From assembly GCF_000828915.1 (NCBI RefSeq), contig NZ_AP014569.1, positions 124,001 to 188,000 of the forward strand: a stretch of 64,000 nt of DNA, written 5' to 3'. This document shows, piece by piece, positions 55,428 through 64,000 of the stretch; positions within the stretch are counted from its first letter, which is position 1, and every line of letters begins with the position of its first letter. Origin of the DNA: Serpentinimonas maccroryi (GTDB taxonomy: Bacteria; Pseudomonadota; Gammaproteobacteria; Burkholderiales; Burkholderiaceae_C). Position numbers and translations under genes: made by a program. The notes under the pieces were generated by a model. It was not told the origin of the DNA. It worked only from the letters and a program-made list of their open reading frames with translations, and searched no databases.

Positions 55428-56450
55428 ATGACCCTTGTCGCCTCCCGCTCACTTACCATCGCCACCCGCGAAAGCCGCCTAGCGCTGTGGCAGGCCGAAC
55501 ACGTGCGCGCCCTGCTGCGCCAGCGCGGGCACGTGGTCGAGCTGCTGGGCATGACGACGCTGGGCGACCAGATCTTGGACCGCTCCTTGAGCAAGGTCGG
55601 CGGCAAGGGCCTGTTCGTCAAAGAGCTGGAGCTGGCGCTGGAGCAGGGCCGTGCCGACTTGGCGGTGCATTCGCTCAAAGACGTGCCCATGGAGCTGCCA
55701 CCCGGCTTCGAGCTGGCGGCGGTGCTGCCGCGCGAGGACGCGCGCGATGCCTGGGTCTCGCCGCACTGCGCCAGCTTGGCCGAATTGCCCCGTGGTGCCG
55801 TGGTGGGCACCTCGAGCCTGCGCCGGGTGGTGCTGCTGCGCGCCCTGTTGCGCGATCTGGGCCGCGACGACGTGCGCATCGAGCCCTTGCGCGGCAACCT
55901 CGATACGCGGCTGCGCAAGCTCGACGCCGGCCAGTACCATGCCATCGTGCTGGCGGCGGCGGGCCTCGTGCGGCTGGGGCTGGAGGCACGCATCCGGCAG
56001 CGCTTCGAGCCCGAGCAGATGCTGCCCGCCGCCGGGCAGGGCGCGCTGGGCATCGAGGTGCTGTGCAGCCGCCCCGAGCTGCTGCAGGCGCTGCAGCCGC
56101 TGGCCCACGCGCCCACTTGGGCGGTGGCGACGGCCGAGCGCGCCGTCTCGCGCACCTTGGGCGGTAGCTGCTCCATGCCGCTGGCGGCCTACGCCACTTG
56201 GGCGCAAGCGCCCGCGCAGGAGCACCTGCCAGCCGGGGGCACGCTGCATTTGCAGGCCGCCTGGGGCGAACCCGAAGGTGCTGCTGCTGGGCAGCCGCCG
56301 CTGCTGCGCGCCAGTGCCAGCGCTTGGGTCGATAGCCTGGAGGCGGCAGACGCGCTCGGGGTGCAGGTGGCGCAGCAGCTGCTGCGTGCCGGAGCGCGGG
56401 CGGTGGGGGCGTTGGGTGTGGCCGCCCAGGCCCGCGCCAGCGGCGCTTGA
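55428..56450 (+). CDS. hemC: Porphobilinogen deaminase (hydroxymethylbilane synthase)
   Basis: HemC joins four porphobilinogens into hydroxymethylbilane, a heme precursor. The ATG at 55428 gives 340 residues. Seen: [55 protein letters not shown], and the Cys that carries the dipyrromethane cofactor, Cys248 in [12 protein letters not shown]. Length is a little above the usual 310 because of an Ala-rich insertion near the C-terminus. It heads hemC-hemD-hemX-hemY. Confidence 0.97.
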   Translation: MTLVASRSLTIATRESRLALWQAEHVRALLRQRGHVVELLGMTTLGDQILDRSLSKVGGKGLFVKELELALEQGRADLAVHSLKDVPMELPPGFELAAVLPREDARDAWVSPHCASLAELPRGAVVGTSSLRRVVLLRALLRDLGRDDVRIEPLRGNLDTRLRKLDAGQYHAIVLAAAGLVRLGLEARIRQRFEPEQMLPAAGQGALGIEVLCSRPELLQALQPLAHAPTWAVATAERAVSRTLGGSCSMPLAAYATWAQAPAQEHLPAGGTLHLQAAWGEPEGAAAGQPPLLRASASAWVDSLEAADALGVQVAQQLLRAGARAVGALGVAAQARASGA

Positions 56451-56531
56451 GCGCCCCCGAAGCCGAAATCGACACCTTCCTCGCCCCACAAACGCGGCAA
56501 ACCCCCCGTCACGCCAGGCCAGACTTCTTTC

Positions 56532-57341
56532 ATGCCTCAAGATAGCCCTGCGACCCGCCTTGCGAGTGGCCACTCCCACCGCCGCATGTTGCTCGTGACG
56601 CGGCCGGCGCCCGAGGCCACCGCCTGGGTGCAAGCCGTGCAAGCCGCCGGTTGGCCGGCTGAGGCGCTGGCGCTGATTGAAATCTCCTCCGCGCTCGACC
56701 CGCAGGCCCGCCACCAAGCGCACCTGCAGGCGGCGGGCTGCGATGCCCTGATGTTCGTCAGCACCCAAGCAGTGCGGCACTTTTGCAGCCCCGATGGGCC
56801 ACCGATCACCGCGCGTTGCTGGGCGCCGGGCCCGGGCACGGCGGCCGCGTTGCAAGCGGCCGGAATCGCGCCCGAGCAGATCGACCAGCCGCCGGCGAAT
56901 TCGGCGCAGTTCGACTCCGAAGCCCTGTGGGCCGTGGTGCAGCCCCAATTGCACCCTGGCCACCGCTTGTGGGTGGTGCGCGGTCAGTCGGCCGATGGCC
57001 GTTTGGGCCGCGACTGGCTGGAGCAGCAATGCCGGGCGCACGGCGGGCAGGTGCACAGCTGCGTGGCCTACAGCCGCCGCGCGCCGCAGTGGGATGCGGG
57101 TACCGCCGAACGGGTGCGCGAATGGGTGCGCAACGGGGCGGTGTGGTTGCTCAGCAGCTCCGAGGCGATACAGCATCTGCAGCAACTGCTGCCCGATGGA
57201 CCGTGGGCGCAATCGGTGGCGCTGGTGTCGCATCCGCGCATCGCGGCGTCAGCCAAACGACTGGGTTTTGGCGAAATAATGGCTCACCGCCCGACAATCG
57301 ACGATTTGTTGCGCGCCTTGTCCGAATTGCCTGCCCCATGA
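56532..57341 (+). CDS. hemD: Uroporphyrinogen-III synthase
   Basis: HemD closes and inverts ring D of hydroxymethylbilane to give uroporphyrinogen III. The 269-residue protein has the expected two-lobed pattern: LLVTRPAPEATAWVQAVQAA at the front, DALMFVSTQAVRHF, GPGTAAALQAAG, LWVVRGQSADGRLGRDWLEQ, VAYSRRAPQW, WLLSSSEAIQHL. This family is weakly conserved, so position after hemC supports the call. A shorter start at 56586 (MLLVTRP) is possible. Its stop overlaps the hemX start by ATGA. Confidence 0.92.
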   Translation: MPQDSPATRLASGHSHRRMLLVTRPAPEATAWVQAVQAAGWPAEALALIEISSALDPQARHQAHLQAAGCDALMFVSTQAVRHFCSPDGPPITARCWAPGPGTAAALQAAGIAPEQIDQPPANSAQFDSEALWAVVQPQLHPGHRLWVVRGQSADGRLGRDWLEQQCRAHGGQVHSCVAYSRRAPQWDAGTAERVREWVRNGAVWLLSSSEAIQHLQQLLPDGPWAQSVALVSHPRIAASAKRLGFGEIMAHRPTIDDLLRALSELPAP

Positions 57342-58660
57342 CCGAACCACCCAGCCCCGATCGGCCCGCGGCCCCTCCTGCTGCTGCGGCCCCCGCGCCG
57401 TCGCCAGAGCCGGCGCGGGCGTACAGCGCGAGCAGCCTCAGCGGCCCAAGCAGCGGCGAGGGCACCAGCGCGACCCCGCTAGCCGCCGCCGCCGCTTCGC
57501 GCCCAGAGCGAGCCAGTGGGTTTTCGTCCCCGACGTGGCTGCTGGGCTTGGCTTTGGTGTTGGCGCTGGTGGCATTGGCCTGGACCTACACGCTGGTGCA
57601 ACGGGTGGAGCGCAGCGAGCAGGAGATGGCGCGCCGCGCCGCCGACAGCTTGGCCGAGGCGGTGGCGGCACGCGAGCTGGCTGCTGCGGCCGAGGCACAG
57701 TCCAAAGACCTGGCAGCGCGCTTGGGCTTGGCCGAGTTGCGCTTGTCCGAAGTGGCGTTGCAGCGCAGCCAGCTCGAGGAGCTCATGCTCGCCGTGGCGC
57801 GCACGCGCGACGACTCGCTGGTGCACGATCTCGAGTCCAGCGTGCGCTTTGCCCAGCAGCAAAGCCAACTCACGGGCAGCGTGCAGCCGCTTATTTCGGC
57901 CTTGCGCGGAGCCGAGCAGCGCATCGCCCGCGCAGCGCAGCCGCGCCTCAATCCGGTGCAGCGCGCGATCGCCGCCGACATCGAGCGCCTGCAAGCCGCC
58001 CAATGGGCCGATGCCCCCGCGCTGGCGCAGCGGCTGGACGCGCTGGCGCGCCGAGTCGATCAGTGGCCGCTGCTCAATCAGCCCTTGCCGGCTGCAGCGC
58101 TTGCCCCGGGCCCTGCAACGCTGCTGCTGGCCGCTCCAGCGGCCCAGGCCCCTGCCGAGGCAGCGGTTGTGGCGGCCAACGCGGCGGCCCCAGCGGCCAA
58201 TGAACCGGCCCCGGTTGCCGCCGATCCGACCCCAGCAGTTCCCGAAGAGGCCTCGATTTGGGCCCGCGCCTGGGGCTGGGTGGGGCAGACGGGCAGCGGC
58301 GTGGGCGCAGCGCTGTGGCAGCAACTGCGCCATAGCAGCGCCGACCTGATCCGCATCAGCCGCATCGACGAGCCCGAGGCGGCCCTGTTGGCGCCCGAGC
58401 AGGCCTATTTTTTGCGTGAGAACATCCGCATCAAATTGCTCAGCGCGCGCTTGGGCGTGTTGACGCGCCAGTTCGACGCCGCCCGGGCCGACGTGCAAGC
58501 GGTGCAGGCGCTGATGCAGCGCTACTTCAACCCCGACGCCCCCGAGACCCAACGCGCGCTCGAACAACTGGCGCAACTGCAAGCCGACATGCAACAGCCC
58601 GATCTGCCCCGGCCCGACGCCACGCTGGCGGCGCTGCAGATCGCCGCGGGCGGCCGCTGA
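57338..58660 (+). CDS. hemX: HemX-like membrane protein (putative uroporphyrinogen-III C-methyltransferase)
   Basis: A 440-residue inner-membrane protein named after its place in the heme operon; its biochemical function is not settled despite the annotated methyltransferase name. A Pro/Ala/Ser-rich cytoplasmic head (residues 1-63) precedes one membrane helix (TWLLGLALVLALVALAWTYT), then a long coiled coil and a helical periplasmic domain ending with LLAPEQAYFLRENIRIKLLS and ARLGVLTRQFDAARAD, the conserved HemX core. It contains an Ala/Pro insertion at about residues 248-307. It overlaps hemD by 4 bases and precedes hemY by 21. Confidence 0.9.
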   Translation: MTEPPSPDRPAAPPAAAAPAPSPEPARAYSASSLSGPSSGEGTSATPLAAAAASRPERASGFSSPTWLLGLALVLALVALAWTYTLVQRVERSEQEMARRAADSLAEAVAARELAAAAEAQSKDLAARLGLAELRLSEVALQRSQLEELMLAVARTRDDSLVHDLESSVRFAQQQSQLTGSVQPLISALRGAEQRIARAAQPRLNPVQRAIAADIERLQAAQWADAPALAQRLDALARRVDQWPLLNQPLPAAALAPGPATLLLAAPAAQAPAEAAVVAANAAAPAANEPAPVAADPTPAVPEEASIWARAWGWVGQTGSGVGAALWQQLRHSSADLIRISRIDEPEAALLAPEQAYFLRENIRIKLLSARLGVLTRQFDAARADVQAVQALMQRYFNPDAPETQRALEQLAQLQADMQQPDLPRPDATLAALQIAAGGR

Positions 58661-58681
58661 CCACGGGGGCCCGGTACCGAC

Positions 58682-59986
58682 ATGAAAAACGTGCTCTGGT
58701 TTTTGCTGCTGGCCGCCGTGGCGGTGGTGGCAGCCTTGCTGCTGGGTGACAACCAGGCGATCGTGAGCGTTTTCTGGCCGCCGTGGCGCGTCGATTTGTC
58801 GCTCAACCTGGTGCTGATCGGCTTGCTGCTGGGTTTCGTGCTGCTGCATCTGGCGCTGCGCGGCATTGCCCTGCTGCGCGCCTTGCCGCAGCGGGCCCAG
58901 CGCTGGCGCCAGCGCCAGCAAGAAAAGGCGGTCTATGTCGGGCTGCTCGAGGCCTTGGTCCAGCACTGGGCGGGGCGGTTTGTGCGCGCCCAAACCAGCG
59001 CCGAGCAGGCGCTGCAGGTGCTCGAGCGCTTGCCCGAAGGCACACTCGCGCACCAGGGTCGCTGGCTGCTGCTGGCCCGCCTGCTGCTGGCCGAGAGCGC
59101 CCACAGCTTGGGCAACACCGGGCGGCGCGACGCCACCATCGAAGCCGCGCTGGCCGGCGCTGGACCCGATGCGGCGGCGGCGCGCGAGGCCGCCCTGCTG
59201 CGCGCCAGCGCCTGGGCGATCGAGGCCCGCGACGCGGTGCAAGCGCGCCACTGGTGGCAGCAATTGCCCCAAGGCGCGGCGCGGCGCATCCAGGCGCTGC
59301 GGCTGCGCCTCAAGCTGGCGCAGCTCGAGCGCGACAGCGTGGGCGCGATCGAGATGGTGCGCCAGCTCAAAAAACACAAGGCTTTTTCCAGCGCCATCGC
59401 CGCGCGCTTGCTGCACACGCTGGTGAGCGAGGCCTTGCAGCAAACCCACGACGCCGAGCAGTTGCTGCGCGTCTGGAAAGGACTGGACGCCCGGGAGCGC
59501 GCCGATGCCGGGCTGGCGCTGGAGTTTTTGCAGCAGGGGTTGCGTCTGTGGCCCCAGGGGTCTGAGGGAAGCGATGGGGTTGCCGGCGTTGCTGCGGCTG
59601 TGCCCCTGCCCGAGGCCTATCGCTGGCGCGACGAGGCCCTGCAAACCCTGCTGGCGGCCTACCCGCAACTCGAGGGCTTGGCGCAGCAGCGCAGCATCCG
59701 GGTGTTGCAAGACTGGCTGCCCGCGCTCGATGCGCGCTGGTTGGCGCAGCTGGATGCGGTGCAGGCCGCCCGCCCAGCCGACGCCGGGCTGCAGTACCTC
59801 TGCGGCCTGGCCTTGCTGCAGCGCCAGCTCTGGGGCAAGGCGGGCCAGATGCTGCAACAAGCCAGCCGCAGCCTGCAAGATGCCGGATTGCGCCGCCGCG
59901 CTTGGTGTGCGCTGGCGCAACTGGCCGAGCAGCGCGGCGACGAGGCGGCGGCGCAACAGGCCTGGAAGCAAGCCGCTGCCTGCTGA
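58682..59986 (+). CDS. hemY: Heme biosynthesis-associated TPR protein HemY
   Basis: A 434-residue inner-membrane protein with two N-terminal helices (VLWFLLLAAVAVVAALLLG and LNLVLIGLLLGFVLLHLALR) and a cytoplasmic TPR-like helical domain (for example AEQALQVLERLPEGTLAHQG). The HemY_N motif GDNQAIVSVFWPPWRVDLSL is clear. It is not the protoporphyrinogen oxidase of Gram-positives; the family may scaffold heme enzymes. It is the last gene of the hem operon and converges on the DUF2062 gene. Confidence 0.92.
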   Translation: MKNVLWFLLLAAVAVVAALLLGDNQAIVSVFWPPWRVDLSLNLVLIGLLLGFVLLHLALRGIALLRALPQRAQRWRQRQQEKAVYVGLLEALVQHWAGRFVRAQTSAEQALQVLERLPEGTLAHQGRWLLLARLLLAESAHSLGNTGRRDATIEAALAGAGPDAAAAREAALLRASAWAIEARDAVQARHWWQQLPQGAARRIQALRLRLKLAQLERDSVGAIEMVRQLKKHKAFSSAIAARLLHTLVSEALQQTHDAEQLLRVWKGLDARERADAGLALEFLQQGLRLWPQGSEGSDGVAGVAAAVPLPEAYRWRDEALQTLLAAYPQLEGLAQQRSIRVLQDWLPALDARWLAQLDAVQAARPADAGLQYLCGLALLQRQLWGKAGQMLQQASRSLQDAGLRRRAWCALAQLAEQRGDEAAAQQAWKQAAAC

Positions 59987-60010
59987 AGGAGGAACCCGCC
60001 GGCGGCCGAG

Positions 60011-60592
60011 TCAATCGGGGTTGCGCATTTTGCGCAAGCGCTGCCGGCGCGCTAGGCGCACCCGCAGCGTCCAGATGGCGCTGACCCCAAAATACACCGT
60101 CAAACCGAGGGTAACGGCCAAGATCGACAGCCCCAAGATCAGCGGTCTGCCTATTTCGCCCAATCTGCTCCAGCCTTGTTGGATCTGCTGTGTCAGGGTC
60201 AGCTCGCCGGCCTGCACGTGGTCCTCGGCTTTGCGCTCGACGATGCGGGCCAACTCCTCTTCGGTGGCGGCGCTCTCTTGCAGGATCACCCGGCCCAGTT
60301 CATACGCGGCGTAGTACACCGGGGCAAAGGTGACGGGGTTGGTCACCAGCGTGCTGGCCGCCGCCGCAGGCAGGTGCGCGCGCAGCAGCACCGAGACCAC
60401 CGCCGAGGCCGGAATTTGCGCCACCGGGATCAAAAGCCCAAAAAAAACCCCGATCGCCATGCCCAGCGCCACACCCTTGCGGCTCAGGTGCCACAGCCGT
60501 GGGTGCCCCAACCAAGGCCTTAGCCAGCGCAGCCAGCGGTTTTGCTGCAGGCGTTCGCGCTCGGGCATGAGCTTTTTGAGGCGGTCGAGCAT
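60011..60592 (-). CDS. DUF2062 membrane protein
   Basis: A 193-residue protein of the DUF2062 family. The core has two or three membrane segments and the conserved segment KGVALGMAIGVFFGLLIPVAQIPASA followed by LVTNPVTFAPVYYAAYELG. The gene is monocistronic on the minus strand, convergent with hemY. Function is unknown. Confidence 0.87.
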   Translation of the reverse strand: MLDRLKKLMPERERLQQNRWLRWLRPWLGHPRLWHLSRKGVALGMAIGVFFGLLIPVAQIPASAVVSVLLRAHLPAAAASTLVTNPVTFAPVYYAAYELGRVILQESAATEEELARIVERKAEDHVQAGELTLTQQIQQGWSRLGEIGRPLILGLSILAVTLGLTVYFGVSAIWTLRVRLARRQRLRKMRNPD

Positions 60593-60741
60593 GGAGGGGG
60601 AGGGATAAGGCGCTGGCTTGCGCTCAGTCCACCTATTGTCGTCGAAGGGCTATCAGGGCAGACGGCGCAAAACGGAAAAATCGGCCCCACAGAGCACAGC
60701 TGTGGCATTGGCGCCGGTCAAAGCCCGCTATGCTCGCCCCC

Positions 60742-61518
60742 ATGCAACTGCAAGAAATTTTGTATAGCCAAGGCTTTGGCACGCGGCGCGTGTGCAGCGG
60801 ACTGGTCGAGCAAGGTTGGGTGGCGCTGGGCGAGCCCGCCCAGATCTGCCGCGACCCGTGGCTGGAGTGCGAGCCCGAGGGGCTGGTGTTTTGGGTGCAA
60901 GGCCAGCGCTGGACGCACCAGCGTCTGGCGTATCTGATGTTGCACAAGCCCGCCGGCTACGAATGCTCGCAAAAACCGGGCGCGTGGCCCAGCGTTTATA
61001 GCCTGCTGCCCAGCCCCCTGCGCCAGCGCCCGGGGGGCGCGGCCAGCGGCGTGCAGGCGGTGGGCCGGCTCGATCAAGACACCACCGGCCTGCTCTTGCT
61101 CAGCGACGATGGCGCCTTCATCCACCGCATGGCCTCCCCGCGCCACCACGTGCCCAAGGTGTACGAGTTGACTTGCAAACACCCGCTGCAGGCGGACCAG
61201 ATCGAGCGCCTGCTGCAAGGCGTGGTGCTCGACGACGACCCGAAGCCGGTGCGGGCCGCGGCCTGCGAGGCGGTGGACGCGCACCACCTGCGCCTGACGC
61301 TCACCGAGGGAAAGTACCACCAGGTCAAGCGCATGCTGGCGGCCGTGGGCAACCGGGTCGAGGCCCTGCACCGCAGCCGCATCGGCCCCGTGACCCTGCC
61401 CGACGACCTTAAAGCCGGCGAGTGGCGCTGGTTGACGCCGGAGCAGGTGCAGTCCTTGCAGGCCCGTCAATCCACCCCCCTTGTGGCGGCGGCGCACGTG
61501 CACCCCGACGCTATCTGA
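60742..61518 (+). CDS. RNA pseudouridine synthase, RsuA/RluB/E/F family
   Basis: The enzyme turns a uridine of ribosomal RNA into pseudouridine; RsuA modifies 16S U516. The catalytic Asp is in VGRLDQDTTGLLLLSDDG. Other marks are LMLHKPAGYECSQ and LTEGKYHQVKRMLAAVGNRV. I start at the ATG at 60742 (MQLQEILYSQGFGTRR), which opens the S4-like domain as in RsuA; an ATG 4 codons earlier exists. The 258-residue length is slightly above RsuA because of a C-terminal extension. RsuA is the nearest class, but which rRNA position is modified is not certain. Confidence 0.9.
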   Translation: MQLQEILYSQGFGTRRVCSGLVEQGWVALGEPAQICRDPWLECEPEGLVFWVQGQRWTHQRLAYLMLHKPAGYECSQKPGAWPSVYSLLPSPLRQRPGGAASGVQAVGRLDQDTTGLLLLSDDGAFIHRMASPRHHVPKVYELTCKHPLQADQIERLLQGVVLDDDPKPVRAAACEAVDAHHLRLTLTEGKYHQVKRMLAAVGNRVEALHRSRIGPVTLPDDLKAGEWRWLTPEQVQSLQARQSTPLVAAAHVHPDAI

Positions 61519-61534
61519 TACACAATGGTTCCCT

Positions 61535-62473
61535 ATGCGCTTGGCCCTCGACTCCTTCTGGCGCGCGCTGGCCTATAGCCTGCACCCGCGCGTCATCGCT
61601 TGGTCTCTCATCCCGCTGCTGCTGATGGTGCTGGCGGCCTTTGCGCTGGCCTATTTTTTTTGGGATGGAGCCATCGCTTCGGTGCAGCTCTGGCTCGAGC
61701 AGTGGGCGCTGGTGGTGTTTGCCCTGCAGTGGCTGGAGTCGGTCGGGCTGGGTTTTCTGCAAGCCGTGCTGGCGCCGCTGATCGTGCTGCTGCTGGCCAC
61801 GCCGCTGATCGTGCTCGCCACCTTGCTGCTGGTGGCCGTGGTGCTCACGCCGGTGGCGGTCGAGCTGGTGGCGCGGCGCCGCTTTGCCACCCTAGAGCGG
61901 CACCGGGGCGGCTCGTGGCTGGGCAGTTTGGGCTGGTCGCTGGGGCACACCGTGCTGGCGCTGCTGGCGTTGCTGGTGTCGCTGCCGCTGTGGCTGGTGC
62001 CCCCGCTGGTGCTGGTGCTGCCGCCCCTGATCTTGGGCTGGCTGAGCTACCGCGTGCTGGCCTTCGACGCGCTGGCCGAGCACGCCAGCCGCGCCGAACG
62101 GCACGAGCTGCTGCGCCGCCACCGCACCGTGCTGCTGCTCATGGGCGTGTTCAGTGGCCTGCTGAGTGCGGCCCCCGGTTTGCTGTGGGCCTCGGGCGCC
62201 ATGTTCATCGCCATGGCCCCGCTGCTGGTGCCGGTGGCGGTGTGGGTGTACACGTGGGTGTTTGCGCTGGCCGCGCTGTGGTTTGTGCACTACTTGCTGG
62301 CGGCGCTGCAAGCGCTGCGCGCTGAAACCATTACCAGTGCCGCCTTGCAGCCCGATCTGCAACTGGCCCACGCCGCCACGGTCGAGCCCGAGCCAGAAGC
62401 TGCCCAGCCCGCCGCCCTGCCATTCAACCCGCCCGACGCCGCGGCCCCGGGCTTGCCGCCACAGCGCCCATGA
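61535..62473 (+). CDS. EI24/CysZ-family membrane protein
   Basis: A 312-residue membrane protein of the EI24 domain family, with about five to six hydrophobic segments (YSLHPRVIAWSLIPLLLMVL, WLESVGLGFLQAVLAPLIVL, TVLALLALLVSLPLWLVPPL, ILGWLSYRVLAFDALAEHAS and later). The GWLSYRVLAFDALAEHAS segment is typical. The bacterial CysZ is a sulfate permease, but many EI24 proteins have no known substrate. The ATG at 61535 comes 16 bases after the pseudouridine synthase stop. It overlaps the next gene by ATGA. Confidence 0.85.
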   Translation: MRLALDSFWRALAYSLHPRVIAWSLIPLLLMVLAAFALAYFFWDGAIASVQLWLEQWALVVFALQWLESVGLGFLQAVLAPLIVLLLATPLIVLATLLLVAVVLTPVAVELVARRRFATLERHRGGSWLGSLGWSLGHTVLALLALLVSLPLWLVPPLVLVLPPLILGWLSYRVLAFDALAEHASRAERHELLRRHRTVLLLMGVFSGLLSAAPGLLWASGAMFIAMAPLLVPVAVWVYTWVFALAALWFVHYLLAALQALRAETITSAALQPDLQLAHAATVEPEPEAAQPAALPFNPPDAAAPGLPPQRP

Positions 62474-63291
62474 GCCCGGTTCCGCGTTTTGGTTTGCTCG
62501 TCGTCGGCGATGAGATTTTGTCGGGCAAGCGCGCCGACAAGCACATGCCGCGGGTGATCGAGCTGCTGGCCGCGTGCGGTCTGGCTTTGGCTTGGGTGCG
62601 CTTTGCACCCGACGACCGATCCGCCCTGACCCACACCTTGCGCGAGGCATTGGCGGGCCGCGACGTGGTATTTGCTTGCGGCGGCATCGGCGCCACACCC
62701 GATGACCACACCCGCCAAGCGGCGGCCAGCGCGCTCGGGGTGGGGCTGCAGTTGCACCCGCAGGCGCGCGAGCTGATCGAGGCGCGCTCGCGCCAGTTGG
62801 CGGCACTCAAGGGTCACGCCTTTGAGCCCGAGCACCCCGAGCACCTGCAGCGCCTGCAAATGGGCGAATTTCCGCAGGGCGCGCGCATCATCCCCAACCC
62901 CTACAACCAGATTCCGGGTTTCAGCTGCACCAGCCCCAGTGGTGCCACCTTGCACGCCGTACCCGGCTTTCCCGTCATGGCTTGGCCGATGATCGAGTGG
63001 CTGCTCGAGCAGCACTACGCGGCCCATTTTCAGCGCGGCGCGCAGGGCGAGCGCTCGGTGATCGTGTACCAGGGCATCGAGGCCCAGCTGACGCCGCTGA
63101 TGCGGCAGATCGAGGCCACGCACCCGCAGTGCAAGGTGTTCAGTCTGCCCAGCGTGGACCATCCCGAATACGGCCGCCACCTCGAGCTCGGGGTCAAGGG
63201 GCCGTTGCAGGCCGTGCAGGCCGCCTACGCCGATTTGCTGGCCGGCTTGCGTGCCGCTGCCGCCCACCTAGGCCCCGAAGTGGTGCGCTAG
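62470..63291 (+). CDS. CinA-like / MoaB-type molybdopterin-binding protein
   Basis: A 273-residue protein with the MoCF (molybdopterin-binding) domain: LLVVGDEILSGKRADKHMP at the start, VVFACGGIGATPDDHTRQA, and GFSCTSPSGATLHAVPGFPVMAWPM later. It matches the N-terminal domain of CinA, competence/damage-inducible protein, without the C-terminal nicotinamide deamidase part. Related proteins are often annotated as molybdopterin-binding. It overlaps the EI24 gene by 4 bases. Real role not known. Confidence 0.87.
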   Translation: MSPVPRFGLLVVGDEILSGKRADKHMPRVIELLAACGLALAWVRFAPDDRSALTHTLREALAGRDVVFACGGIGATPDDHTRQAAASALGVGLQLHPQARELIEARSRQLAALKGHAFEPEHPEHLQRLQMGEFPQGARIIPNPYNQIPGFSCTSPSGATLHAVPGFPVMAWPMIEWLLEQHYAAHFQRGAQGERSVIVYQGIEAQLTPLMRQIEATHPQCKVFSLPSVDHPEYGRHLELGVKGPLQAVQAAYADLLAGLRAAAAHLGPEVVR

Positions 63292-63309
63292 GGCCGCTGG
63301 AGCGCGTGC

Positions 63310-63324
63310 GCCCCACGGTGGTGC
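63310..63324 (+). promoter_or_regulatory. NtrC-type binding site, upstream copy
   Basis: GCCC-CACGGTG-GTGC matches the GCAC-N7-GTGC core of NtrC sites with one change and keeps the inner CA...TG. Its centre is 21 bases (two helical turns) from the second site. Confidence 0.55.
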
Positions 63325-63330
63325 GCGTGC

Positions 63331-63345
63331 GCACCAAAAAAGTGC
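63331..63345 (+). promoter_or_regulatory. NtrC-type binding site, second copy
   Basis: GCAC-CAAAAAA-GTGC is an exact GCAC-N7-GTGC dyad. It lies about 75 bases before the sigma-54 promoter of glnA, a normal enhancer distance. Confidence 0.6.
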
Positions 63346-63418
63346 GCAAGGGCGGCTTGTGCGCGCGATGGCTTGTCCGCCGCAAAGCGCCGCACCGGCC
63401 GCTGGGCAGTCACCAAGT

Positions 63419-63434
63419 TGGCACAGTTGCTGCT
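63419..63434 (+). promoter_or_regulatory. Sigma-54 promoter of glnA
   Basis: TGGCACAGTTGCTGCT has the GG-N10-GC spacing and matches TGGCAC-N5-TTGCT closely. Transcription would start near 63445, about 47 bases before the glnA ATG. Confidence 0.8.
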
Positions 63435-63491
63435 ATAAACTGTGCACAGATTTCTGGCCCCCCTTTTTTCAACGCAACCGGAGTATCCCAA

Positions 63492-64000
63492 ATGAGCAAA
63501 AGCGTCGCCGACGTGATGAGCATGGTGCAAGAAAACGAAGTCAAGTTCGTTGACTTTCGCTTCACCGACACCCGTGGCAAAGAGCAGCACGTCACCGTGC
63601 CGATTTCGCACTTCGACGAAGACAAGTTCAGCTCGGGCCACGCCTTCGACGGCTCGTCGATCGCTGGCTGGAAGGGCATCGAGGCCTCGGACATGCTGCT
63701 GATGCCGGACCCGAACACGGCCCAGATCGACCCGTTTTTTGAAGAAACCACGGTCTTCATCCAGTGCGATGTGGTCGAGCCCAGCGACGGCAAGGCCTAC
63801 GACCGCGACCCGCGCTCGATCGCCCGCCGCGCCGAATCCTACCTTAAGGCCTCGGGCTTGGGCGACACCGCCTACTTCGGCCCTGAGCCCGAGTTTTTCC
63901 TGTTCGACAACGTGCGCTGGAGCACCGAGCCCGGCCGCAGCTTCTACGAAATCGAAGAATACGAAGCGCCTTGGAACACCGGCACCAAGCTCGAAGGCGG
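63492..64000 (+). CDS. glnA: Glutamine synthetase type I (3' end outside window)
   Basis: GlnA makes glutamine from glutamate, ammonia and ATP. The first 169 residues are present: SVADVMSMVQENEVKFVDFR, FTDTRGKEQHVTVP, HAFDGSSIAGWKGIEASDML, the beta-Grasp domain, and the metal-binding Glu segment YFGPEPEFFLFD. GGAG lies before the ATG. Control by nitrogen is shown by the sigma-54 promoter and two NtrC-type sites upstream. The right edge of the window cuts the gene, so the adenylylated Tyr site is not seen. Confidence 0.98.
   Translation, partial: MSKSVADVMSMVQENEVKFVDFRFTDTRGKEQHVTVPISHFDEDKFSSGHAFDGSSIAGWKGIEASDMLLMPDPNTAQIDPFFEETTVFIQCDVVEPSDGKAYDRDPRSIARRAESYLKASGLGDTAYFGPEPEFFLFDNVRWSTEPGRSFYEIEEYEAPWNTGTKLEG

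Noticed and set aside
57479-59971. An 830-codon open frame opposite hemX and hemY
   Set aside because: Gln/Leu/Arg-rich shadow of two well supported genes; no start signal or domain.

Overview
The window looks like chromosomal DNA of a betaproteobacterium of the order Burkholderiales, most likely a Comamonadaceae relative. The reasons are the high GC backbone, the pilT/pilU next to yggS, pilD-coaE-zapD and argH/algR-type regulator/hemCDXY neighbourhoods, and the many Bug/tripartite tricarboxylate transporter proteins. This is inference from gene content; no 16S gene is present.

Layout. 0-7.3 kb: end of a BON-domain envelope protein, an operon for the type IV pilus retraction ATPases (pilT, pilU) plus a 3-hydroxyisobutyrate-dehydrogenase-like reductase, yggS, a PAS histidine kinase and a GlcD-type FAD oxidase. 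7.4-22.5 kb: tRNA-Val, a LysR regulator, purU, glmU, an SH3b protein, glmS, a ParE/antitoxin pair bracketed by a repeat of the glmS 3' end, secA, argJ, a DUF815 ATPase, a Nudix hydrolase, and pilD-coaE-zapD. 22.5-35.9 kb: an accessory region. It holds a KilA-N protein, a broken copy of the start of the glycerate kinase gene ttuD, a D-2-hydroxyacid dehydrogenase, and then about 11 kb of clearly lower GC DNA, all on the minus strand. That block carries a LysR regulator, an iron-type alcohol dehydrogenase, an aldehyde dehydrogenase, a complete TRAP transporter (dctPQM), an FMN alpha-hydroxy-acid oxidase, an RraA/HMG-aldolase-type protein and a Bug solute receptor gene destroyed by an IS1595-type element. 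35.8-48 kb: the intact ttuD, a metallophosphoesterase, a decayed lipid kinase gene, a DUF3616 protein, a tripartite tricarboxylate transporter (tctABC), an orphan iron-type ABC ATPase, an HD-GYP phosphodiesterase, tRNA-Arg, and a CoxE/MoxR pair. 48-64 kb: an operon of TonB-dependent receptor, periplasmic binding protein and diguanylate cyclase; argH; a LytTR regulator followed by hemC-hemD-hemX-hemY; DUF2062; an RsuA-type pseudouridine synthase; EI24 and CinA-like genes; and the start of glnA behind a sigma-54/NtrC control region.

How the parts work together. The low-GC block can be read as one pathway: uptake by TRAP (and formerly Bug), oxidation of an alcohol to an acid by the two dehydrogenases, oxidation of an alpha-hydroxy acid to a 2-oxo acid by the FMN enzyme, and aldol cleavage by the RraA-type protein. 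The substrate cannot be told from sequence. Three separate places show how the chromosome has been cut and pasted: the ttuD duplication at both sides of the accessory block, the 19-bp glmS repeat around the toxin-antitoxin pair, and the in-frame remnant of the lipid kinase. Signalling genes for cyclic di-GMP (a GGDEF enzyme and an HD-GYP enzyme) and type IV pilus genes suggest surface motility and attachment control.
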